Assembly: GCA_022925895.1 (NCBI GenBank)
Contig: JAKSYS010000370.1
Span: forward strand, 1 to 60,297
Length of the DNA stretch: 60,297 bases
From: Fragilaria crotonensis
Lineage: Eukaryota > Bacillariophyta > Fragilariophyceae > Fragilariales > Fragilariaceae
Direction: 5' to 3'
Both the position numbers and the translations under genes were made by a program. Shown here piece after piece: positions 36,014-44,730 of this stretch; the first letter of the stretch is position 1, and every line of letters starts with the position of its first letter. The notes under the pieces were generated by a model that was not told the origin of the DNA, searched no databases, and worked only from the letters and a program-made list of their open reading frames with translations.

Positions 36014-36511
36014 CAGGGATTGGAAAAATAATACTGTCCCACGTTGAATCTGGTATTACAGTCCTCCAGTAGGTAGAATGGTATTGCGCTGTTGCACTGG
36101 GAGGTATTTTGGTATTGAAAAATCCTTCAGTCCGGTATGAATATAACTTCTCTTCATTTTTCGAGTCGCAGTACTTACTCGGTTCCATTGGTTTCGTCCG
36201 GTAGGTATAATGGTAGTAAAAACACTACAGTAACAGTAAACTTCAGTACTACAGTACAGAAATGAACCGTAAACACACTGATGCAGGACAGAACATTTAT
36301 GGAAATTCCGACTGGTATTCCCGAACACCGGAATTCAAAATACTACCGACTAAACTCAGTAGAAAATAACCAAGGGTCTTGGTTACTGGTTGGTATATTG
36401 CAACTCGCAGGTAACCAGTTATTGGGCATTTTAAAAATCACAGTAGTGGTACAGTATAATACCATCGGTATTTGGTTACCGGTACCGGTGGTTATTTACT
36501 TCCAATCCCTG
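36014..36511. mobile_element. hAT-type MITE, 498 bp, with perfect 8-bp target duplication
   Basis: The ends are CAGGGATTGGAA at 36014 and TTCCAATCCCTG ending at 36511, a 12-bp perfect terminal inverted repeat. The flanks are gtatgtgg at 36006-36013 and gtatgtgg at 36512-36519, the 8-bp duplication typical of hAT insertion. There is no transposase reading frame. The interior is rich in accggt/ggtatt words, as are the subterminal parts of the autonomous hAT at 44731-47397. The TIRs of the two differ at one of 12 bases (CAGGGA versus CAGGGG). Confidence 0.92.
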
Positions 36512-36519
36512 GTATGTGG

Positions 36520-37701
36520 TATGTGTGACAAAAACGTCGTTCGAGTACTTTCTTAACTCATGAATGAGACAACGTACAGAAAATGTGACTTGTGAAGATT
36601 CAACTCTCCTGCATTTCTACGTACAAATCCCCTTCGGTATAATGATCATGATTTAATTCGTGACTGCGAAGCTAGAGATGGGTCCGAGATCTGAGAGGCT
36701 GACTGCTGACTGCGAACTGCGATTCAGAGATCCAGGCATAAGTGTGTGAACACTGTAGCAAATGGGCATTTTTTTTCGTCATTTTCGCTTATATCGTTGA
36801 AATATCGAAAGTGCAGATACCCACCATATCCACCTGCAAGGTGGGCAAATTCTCTCTAAAATCAGATTACATCTCGTTCGTTCTACAGACAAATAATACC
36901 AATCAAAGAGGTGCGTTACCCAAGAGTTTTACCAGGCCTTCCTGATGAAGAAACTCGAGACTGCAAGTACACCAGGTACTTGTATCAGAAACCAGTTCTA
37001 CTTGCATTTCTGTACTGGATTACCTTCGAGCACTCCCGGTAGATAGTGTATTACATTTCACTCTCAATTGTACAGCCTACAAACGGCGAAAGTATTCCAG
37101 TGTTACCGGTAGTAGTACAACTACAATGCAATTGTTCTGAGTGTATCCTACACATTTCGGTCTCAGAGCTTAAATTGCGCCTGCTATGTACTGTATGCGA
37201 ACTACTCGAGTAATAACTTATCCCCAGAATGACCGACCTGCCGTTTGTTTCTGCCATAAATGTACTACACTCGAGGGTGAAAATATCCTGGGAACGATCG
37301 AAAGGACTTCCATAATTATGCGGAGATCGCAAACTAGACTTGTGGAGTACCGGTAGTCCTTGACCGAAAGTGGGTCGAGCATTTTCACATGGTGTGTACT
37401 ATACCACGTGACCTACATATACCGGCAATATTCGAACAATATTTTTGTCTTGAATACTACGGTAGAGTTGTGACGACAAAAAACTATTCAATTCATGCAA
37501 GCCCGACGCAAATGACTTAGACACTTTAAACACGAAACTACCGGTAGACGGTTAAGCCCTTGCGTCGTATATATATCATTGCATGTCCGAATCACGAATT
37601 TCAGATTTTTAAGCACAGAATTCTTCGGCCATCACTCAAACGGCCTCACTCATAAAACTAATACCTCTCACAAAGTCGAAACAACCTTTAAACAATCCAA
37701 C
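36520..37701. other. Intergenic and 5' flank of P6
   Basis: No gene is supported. The part near P6 contains the upstream element at 37588-37608, preceded by an AT-rich stretch (atatatatc, about 37569-37578). Confidence 0.5.
37588..37608 (+). promoter_or_regulatory. Conserved upstream element of P6
   Basis: It starts cgaatcacgaatttcag and runs into attt, 94-114 bp upstream of the P6 ATG at 37702. It belongs to the set shared with P3, P4 and P5. Confidence 0.65.
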
Positions 37702-39111
37702 ATGATGCTCCAATCAAGTACCACGTCATGGCGCCTTCTGCTTCTCTGCACAGTCGCTTTGCTCATCGGGCTAGCCACAGGTCAGTCCGTATCGGTGGAT
37801 ACCTACGGTGCTGTTGGTGATGGTGTGACGGATGATACCGACGCTCTGAACTTAGCCTTCTCCCTCGCTCCTCCTGGATCAACACTGCTGATTCCAGCAG
37901 GTCGAACCTATGCCCACTCCGACATCGTTGAGATAACAGTTCCTTCGTTACTAATCAAAGGAGGTGGTCGCCTTTTGGCGACAAACGAAGCAAGGTCTGG
38001 AGTCTGGATCAACGCTGACAGAGTCATCATGGATGACATCGTGCTTGAAATGAAGAGCACCACAACACGGTGGATGGGATACGAGCAAATGAAGCTGCGA
38101 CTGATGAACTCCCGCGGGATCGTGGTGCGAGGGTGACCATCGAAGGTGCTGCAGCTGCAGGCATCTACGTCGGCAACACCCGACTATCTCATTGACCGTG
38201 TGACTGTAAGAAACACTCGATCTGATGCCATTCACAACACAGAGGCATCAAGTTTTGGAACTATCGTCCGACCAGGCATATTCAACTCGGGAGATGATGG
38301 GGTAGCATTTGTGTCCTACAGGAGGGATGGATCGCAGGTCAACAACATGGTATTGCAGTCACCCAAGTTCCGATTGCAAAAGATTGGTCGAGGCTTCTCA
38401 GTCGTCGGTTCCCGTGACATCGTCATGAATGATCTCTATGCCGAGGATAGTGACGCCGCCTCACTGTACGTTGGGAGCGAGCCATATTTTGATACCTTCG
38501 GTGTCAGCAACGTACAAGTAAATGGAGGCTTGTTTTATCGGTCAAACAAGAATCAAGAGTGGGACCGCCAAGGCTCCGTCCACATTTTCAATGGTCGACC
38601 AGATGAAGTTATTCGTAACATCAATATCAACAACATTCGATCCGTGAATACAATAGGTAACCAACCACACGAAGTTGGTATCCAGTCTTCAGGATCTGGC
38701 GGAGTTTTCGGTGTTGTCTTGCGGGACATGACCATGTCTGGAGGTCCATCAAAGGCGTTTTACTCCGAATCTCCGTCGTCGTCGTATCGCACGCTTCAAT
38801 GGGTACAGAATGGGCAAGCTCTAAGCGATCAAGGTTCATTCGTGCTTGGTCCACTGACAACTCCTCCGTCTGCTGCGCGGACTAATTCGCCCATCAATGC
38901 ACCAACGAATCGACCAACAAGTCGACCAACAAAGCGACCAACAAGTCGACTATCGAGTGCACCAACCAACGCTGCCACGGGACCATCCACAAATGGTCGA
39001 TTCGTCGCGCCCACACGTTCACCGACCGCACGGCCGACGACGTGCACCAACAAGGAGGGTTCCAACCAAAGCCAAACAAGTCGAAAACCTGTTCCTCAGA
39101 GCCCCGAATAA
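37702..39111 (+). CDS. P6: secreted beta-helix protein with Pro/Thr stalk, interrupted near 38135
   Basis: The start at 37702 gives MMLQSSTTSWRLLLLC, a signal peptide ending near LATGQ, then YGAVGDGVTDDT and one beta-helix module. One G is missing near 38131 (gcgagggtga versus gcggggtga in P2 and P4) and two bases near 38178 (acacccga versus acacccacga in P4). Together these restore the frame, but a stop falls between them. The second half is open and continues into an RPT/SRPT/KRPT stalk close to that of P4. Two bases are lost near 39040, so the last residues differ from P4. It is the plus-strand partner type of P5, now 8.6 kb away because of inserted DNA. Confidence 0.8.
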
Positions 39112-39266
39112 CAATTAAATGTTTGGCGGCAGACACGTCTTTTGAAATCCGCTGAGACAATGGAAGTGGGACGTTTTCCTTCCTCTCTGGCTGGTATTTG
39201 TTGTGGGGAAGAATAGAATATACGATAACATGTAATATACTAAATTTATGAATACCTCTGCGCTAC

Positions 39267-40933
39267 CTATGCAGGATTATCATTCCCTCGCAGCACCTCG
39301 CTGCGTTTGGGCTCCGCGAATCGGTTCAACACGGTTCTGCACTCGTCCATATCGTTACCGTACACGCCAATATTGATGCGACAAACCACTGGTGCGCCTT
39401 TCTGGCGGTCGGGTTGCACCACACTGTGGATCACAATGCGACTCGAGCCTGAGTTGGCGTTGTTGTATGCCAGCACTGCTTCAAATAGATCGTCAGAACT
39501 TCCATAGAAGTTGATGTCACCGCTTCTACGGAAGAGACCGACCTTGAAGCCAAAGTGTTGTCGGAAGCGGTGAAGGGTCATCAGCGCCGGACAACTTCCA
39601 GTGACGCGAGGATTGATATCCACCAGATAGCCACGTCCCTTGGAATCAAACAGTACATCAATGCCGCAAAATCCCCAGAAACCCAGTGAATGACAGTACT
39701 TCACAACCTCTTCAACAAATGGCAACTGCATTCTCTTCAGACTCTCTTGGTCGCTTGAATCCAAGTAGGAATCGGAACTGAAGGTGCCATCAGCCAATCG
39801 TTTGTTCTCGTTGGATCCAAGCCATGTCACATTAGTTCCGTTGGGATGCATGAAGAAATGGCAAGCCACATTACGAGCGATATCGACGAAATCTGTCACA
39901 ACGAAAGTCGGGTTGCCAGAGTCGATGAGATACTTTTTGAATTGGGCTTCATCCTCGTCGTTTCGAATGATGAAGATGCCCTTGCTGCCCATAGAATGTG
40001 TCGTCTTGACAACACATGGGCGAGAAGTGCGCGTATCAGGGAGCAGTTTGGTTGTCTTTTGCGTCATGAGTACAATCGAATCTTTGCCTGCCAAGTGATA
40101 ATGAATCATCGGATCGTTGACGTGGTTTCTGATTTGCTCTACAGGAAGGTATGCGTAAACAGTATCGTCCTCTGTTACCTTTGATGCGAATGTGGGAACC
40201 CGAATATCTGGGACAGTCCTGGTCCAATGATCGATGAGTCCATTAGGTGGCGTTCCGTCTCGTAGAAAAACCGGAAAGGACGACCCGTTCATGAGCGCGT
40301 ATCGGCATGGACCCAGCATCGCCTTAACCTTTGTTGATTTTGGCGCTGGCCAATCATGGAACTTGAACTTGGCTGTTGGAACAGAAGCAGATGGTTGTGA
40401 GGGGATATCAGTATACAAAACAATGCTAGAATAACTAACAAGGAACTTAACAACGCACCGTGGTTATGGAAGGCGTTCCCTCCCGCAGGAATCGAGGAAG
40501 GACTTTCGAAGAGCATAATGATCTTGTCATTATCCTTGTTGTTGTATTCCAGCCCCTCCTTGACAAAATCCGAGTAGAACTTCTGGCCATCCCAGTCTCT
40601 GACTTTAAGTTTCGAAAATGAAATATCGAAGTCGGACAGCATCGGCAGCAACGATGTAGAACCATCGACAGCACATGCATCTTCGCGTAAATTTTCTGTT
40701 TCTGTGACAATCACGAGTGTAGATTGAGGAATCTTCGTGCTTTCAGCCAGGTCAACTTCACGAAGCACGATCGAGTCGCCAACATTCCTCGTGGCGGCGT
40801 CCGCTCCTTGAACGGCAAGTTCCAGCATTGTAAAATCATCTAGCGACGAGGAGATTCTATGGCGACCGAGTGCAGGATCAGGAGAGTCCACGAGGATCAT
40901 TATCGAGTCGGTTGTATTCGTGTTGGGTGACAT
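39267..40933 (-). CDS. ATP-grasp domain protein, two exons
   Basis: Exon 1 is 40933-40459 and exon 2 is 40372-39267. The 86-bp intron (40458-40373) has GTGCGT and TTCCAACAG ends, and splicing keeps the frame exactly, giving 526 residues. The C-terminal half shows the ATP-grasp signature: a Lys-containing VVKTTHSMGSKGIF (phosphate-binding loop), then GIDVLFD and YLVDINPRVTG, with the metal-binding Asp/Glu-Asn-Pro-Arg set. Such enzymes ligate a carboxylate to an amine or thiol using ATP; the substrate cannot be read here. No signal peptide is obvious. The upstream neighbour (methyltransferase, 41651) is divergent across 717 bp. There are no frameshifts. Confidence 0.85.
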
Positions 40934-41650
40934 GTTGAAAGGATTTCAAAATTAATGAGCTTGTCGCAATTCTTCCAGGATGATGGACGTCTCAGTCCTG
41001 TGGCTCCAGACGAGGGAATCTACAAGCGTCGTTGCGAGATTACATCATGATTTCATTATCCCTCCACGACGACTGCGTAGACTGTGTAGTATGCCTGGAA
41101 TTGCTTTTCGGTTGTTGTGCCCTTATTGCACGATGCACATTTGCTTCACGACTGAAAACTAAGACAGAATGCACATGTTAAAAACGTAGTACTCTGAGTA
41201 GGAGTACTACGGTCGTGTCGCCCATAAGATTCGAGTCACGGCAAAGGGATCTCCGATGAAACTCCTCGTGATACACGCATGGTTCCGTTGAGGTCGCTTT
41301 TTGTAAGTTTTGATGGAGTGGCTTTCGCTATATTGCATACCGGGACAGCCAAGGTGCACGTGCCACATGCACACGGCAGTACGGGTACAAGCAAGAAAAG
41401 GGACATACTCCAGGTGCATAACATCCAATGCATATGGATATCGTGTCGTGTGTCATTTGTCGTAATTGTGATGATAGTCATGCCGTCATGACCAACACCC
41501 AACTCACAATTACCTTCAGTGCTTTAAAGCCCAAACCATGACTGCACGACAGACGGGCATGCGTCGGCCACCGGCAAGATGTTGACGATGACATCTGGAA
41601 ATCGCTGTACTTCGACTCCAGTATCTTTTTGACCATATCTGCCGAACTCG
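40934..41650. other. Divergent intergenic region between ATP-grasp and methyltransferase genes
   Basis: It presumably contains both promoters. A GTAGTACTCT-type palindromic patch lies near 41187-41210. No gene is supported within it. Confidence 0.5.
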
Positions 41651-42712
41651 ATGTCGTACAACTCATCGTCGTCGTCGTCCTCTAACGATGCCGAGAACTC
41701 CATGCCAAATTGGCACGCATTATTCTGTCAGAGTGATGATGACTCATCTGACGCCGACGACCTTCCCATATTTGTGCCTGACCACATTCATGAAGTCCAC
41801 GTTGCCGAATCTGCGGACTACCGCGGAGAGATTGTGCAGTTGACAATCCCTGATGGAGACGGGTCGAGCAGTATCAGCTCGCATGCACCAACTGTTCGCA
41901 TGTCTGGATGTGGGGCTTCTGTGGACCTGCTCCAGCCCAATCATTCCAACAATATCGAAGGGACCGGTGGTGTCGTCTGGGGCTGCGCTCCAGCGATGTG
42001 CACCGTTCTTTCCGGAAGCTCGTGTTACACTTCTACAACACCAACAATCGAGACTGTCGCTTTTGCTGCGTCTCACGCACTCGCTGTCAGTCCTGAGATT
42101 GATTTCTCGAACCAGGTCATCCTCGAACTCGGTGCTGGTACTGGGGCACTCGGTCTGTGGATCGCCACAAAATGGCCGACGGCCACTGTATTGCTGACTG
42201 ATTTGCCAGAAACGTTGAATTTGCTGCAAGACAACATCAAGGCCAACAAGTTGGAGAGTCGGTGCTTTGCCTCCGAGCTTGCCTTTGGTGACACGGTACC
42301 GTCCTTCTTGGCGAAACTAAAACTCCAAGATTGCGTGGTTGGGTTCAAGGGTGTAATTCATGCCATTGTCGCATCGGACTGTCAATTTTCCGCGTCTGCA
42401 GAATTCTTGTGGCAGCCCTTTGCGTCGACGCTGAGATCGGCAGATCCTCTGACTCGGGTGTGGATTTCGCTTCAGGAACGCCATGGCGTTCGGAAAGAGC
42501 GCCTGGAACCATTTTTGAATGCGCTCCGAGATTTGGCGGGGCGGGGACGACACCTTCTACAGCCGGAAGTCAGCGAGTCAGAGCAAATCACGGGTGGTAC
42601 CTGCGATGAAGGCAACTGTTCTTTTGCGGAGCTGTTCCACCCTGGTTTGGGAGAGGGATCTCAGAACTACAATGCGGAATACCCAAATCGATGTTTTTAC
42701 CTTGCCTTGTAA
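41651..42712 (+). CDS. METTL21/FAM86-type (Methyltransf_16) methyltransferase
   Basis: A single open frame of 353 residues. After a Ser/Asp-rich N-terminus it shows GGVVWGCAPAM (the pre-motif typical of this family), then VILELGAGTGALGLW (SAM-binding motif I) and LLTDLPETL (acidic residue of motif II). HAIVASDCQFSASAEF replaces the D-x-x-Y type post-motif. Family members methylate lysines of chaperones, elongation factors and other proteins in cytosol or nucleus. Length is at the upper end for the family because of the N-terminal extension. It converges on the DOT1-like gene, with 98 bp between stops. Confidence 0.85.
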   Translation: MSYNSSSSSSSNDAENSMPNWHALFCQSDDDSSDADDLPIFVPDHIHEVHVAESADYRGEIVQLTIPDGDGSSSISSHAPTVRMSGCGASVDLLQPNHSNNIEGTGGVVWGCAPAMCTVLSGSSCYTSTTPTIETVAFAASHALAVSPEIDFSNQVILELGAGTGALGLWIATKWPTATVLLTDLPETLNLLQDNIKANKLESRCFASELAFGDTVPSFLAKLKLQDCVVGFKGVIHAIVASDCQFSASAEFLWQPFASTLRSADPLTRVWISLQERHGVRKERLEPFLNALRDLAGRGRHLLQPEVSESEQITGGTCDEGNCSFAELFHPGLGEGSQNYNAEYPNRCFYLAL

Positions 42713-42810
42713 GCTTCCGCGATATACTCATGATCGAAGGTTGCAAATGCCTTCTTCGTGTGGCTATTTCTGGCGATGTCGCTTGATGAACACAAACAGC
42801 GACAAACTGG

Positions 42811-44265
42811 TCATCCTTCCAGATCCGTGTACCATTTTTCGGAGAAGCCATGGAATATCATATTGTTGCGTACATCGCGGTAGAAATCCTTGGTGTGCTG
42901 CTTTAATCCATAGATCCACGCCATGGCTGCCTCTTCTTCGTTAGATATTTCTTTGGCATCCGACGGGCCACGACCTTCTTCCCAGGCTGAGGACACGACT
43001 CGATGTATGTAAGCCGTCGAAACACCACCTGTGAGCCAACAGTACCCGTCAATCGTCTCCACCAACTCAAATTTGAAAGGCTTGGGTTCGATTCCTTCTT
43101 CTGCACAGAACCTATACCATTCTTCACGATCGTCGGGGTCATCGAAATCTCCGTCGTAGTTGCAATGAGAATATCTGAGCTCATCGGGATCATTCGACGG
43201 ATCTACCGTACCCTCAAGTTCGAGAGGAAACTCTGTGGAGATGACAATAGTTCCAGGCTTGCACTGATAGCCTATTGCCTTGCTCAAACTGGATATTATG
43301 GACTTGGACATGCAGCTTGAAAAGACAAAGACACAATCAGAGTCACCAAAGTAAACGTTCGGATCGTCAAACGAGCCACACGTAAAGTGGATTGGGGCCA
43401 ATTTAATCTTCATGTCGGATTCGCTGGACAACGGAAGATAGTGAACAGCAACGTCAGATGATAATGCAGGGTCGTCTTTCCCCTCAGCGTCATCACAAGG
43501 CTCTTGATCATGTCTGCCCTCTTCTTCAAGCACAAATTTACCCTCAAACTGCTTCAAGATATCGTCTTCTCCGACAAAACTGGAAGCAACCTCTTGATTC
43601 TCTTCAAAACTACTACCAATACCACTACTGGTCGGATTGCATCTTGCAAGGGTTTCTTCGGCCACCACATGAATGCTGTTGAGCAATTCGACACCCCGAC
43701 AAAGTCTCCAACCTGGATGCAGTGCCGCAGCAGCCAGTACAAGTCGTCCCGTTCCAGAGCCAATATCACAAAATGTTTTACCGTTCCACGATGGAGGGTC
43801 ATCATCCTTGTTGTTGCCTTGGTAGTACAGATCTTGCGCCCTGTCCAATAGTTCGGCAAAGAAATAAAAATCAAACTCCCCATACGTGAGTTGCTTCGGC
43901 GGGTCTTGTCCCTTTTGAATGAATGGCCAATAACCATCCGTCCGACTCGCTGCATTGCGTTTCGCAAGATCAGTCGGAGGGTACAGCTCATGGAGGCCCT
44001 GCAGGACTGCGGCATAACTTGCACCCGACTTGGAGAACTTGTTGGGATCAGCCGTTGGATTTTCTTCGGGCACCAAGGTCGCGGCAATTGCCATTCGACG
44101 CACCGGACGACGCGGCCCTCGGTGGATGCCGAACGATTGTGAAAGGCAGGGGGAAGTAAGGAGTAGGAATGTCGCCAATCTCTTCATCGATAGATAGCCG
44201 ATGGCGCGATTCTGGTTCTGGAAGTGCAGATGATGTGATGGAGACATAGGCCCATCGCTATTCAT
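42811..44265 (-). CDS. DOT1-like SAM methyltransferase with possible plastid presequence
   Basis: An intact frame of 484 codons. The likely start is the internal Met at 44187 (MKRLATFLLLTSPCLSQSFG), which gives a signal peptide followed by S-F and a basic stretch (RGPRRPVRR). In diatoms a signal peptide plus a transit peptide beginning with Phe directs proteins to the complex plastid. The core has KTFCDIGSGTGRLVLAAA and GVELLNSIH, similar to motifs I and post-I of DOT1 methyltransferases. The C-terminal part is acidic, with DDPDDREEWYRFC. A plastid location would argue against histone substrates. Similar DOT1-like proteins of unknown substrate are known in algae. No frameshift. Confidence 0.75.
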   Translation of the reverse strand: MNSDGPMSPSHHLHFQNQNRAIGYLSMKRLATFLLLTSPCLSQSFGIHRGPRRPVRRMAIAATLVPEENPTADPNKFSKSGASYAAVLQGLHELYPPTDLAKRNAASRTDGYWPFIQKGQDPPKQLTYGEFDFYFFAELLDRAQDLYYQGNNKDDDPPSWNGKTFCDIGSGTGRLVLAAAALHPGWRLCRGVELLNSIHVVAEETLARCNPTSSGIGSSFEENQEVASSFVGEDDILKQFEGKFVLEEEGRHDQEPCDDAEGKDDPALSSDVAVHYLPLSSESDMKIKLAPIHFTCGSFDDPNVYFGDSDCVFVFSSCMSKSIISSLSKAIGYQCKPGTIVISTEFPLELEGTVDPSNDPDELRYSHCNYDGDFDDPDDREEWYRFCAEEGIEPKPFKFELVETIDGYCWLTGGVSTAYIHRVVSSAWEEGRGPSDAKEISNEEEAAMAWIYGLKQHTKDFYRDVRNNMIFHGFSEKWYTDLEG

Positions 44266-44730
44266 GATTTATGCGTACGCGTGCACATCATTCGACATTC
44301 GACATCATGAAAGGTGATCAGGTGATCAGTGATCAGTAATCAGGGATACGGGATACGTGATCGATCAAATGCGTACTATATCCTACTATATTATAAATTA
44401 ATTGTGTGCGTGTGTGAGTGCGTGCGTCCGTCTGTTACGGAGTATGACCACTCTGGGGTACTGGATCAAATGAATACTGTCTCATACTCGGAGCATAAAT
44501 GTCATACATGCATACTGGAGTACTCCGTAAGAGATGTCGGTAAGATTTGCATATACGTAGTTGCGTCAGTGCGTGCGTCTGTTACGGAGTATGACCACTC
44601 TGGGGTACTGCACTACTTGCGTATAGTACTGAACTGTACAAACAGTACACACAACCGTGCACAACCCATACCGTACACGCCGTATTCCAGAAGTCCGACC
44701 AATTGGGAGGTACCCACTAGTACTATATAC
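44266..44730. other. Intergenic with two direct repeats
   Basis: It contains the direct repeats at 44416-44463 and 44567-44610 and runs of gatcagtgatcag near 44310-44345. No gene is supported. Confidence 0.5.
44416..44610 (+). repeat. Direct repeat pair, also inverted at window start
   Basis: Copies at 44416-44463 and 44567-44610 share gcgtgcgt followed by ctgttacgg, agtatgaccactctgggg and tactg. A third, inverted copy is at 1-48. The spacing between the two direct copies is about 150 bp. Confidence 0.85.

Noticed and set aside
44416..44610. Short LTRs or a solo-LTR pair
   Set aside because: Copies are only about 45 bp, 150 bp apart, with no TG..CA ends and no internal coding.
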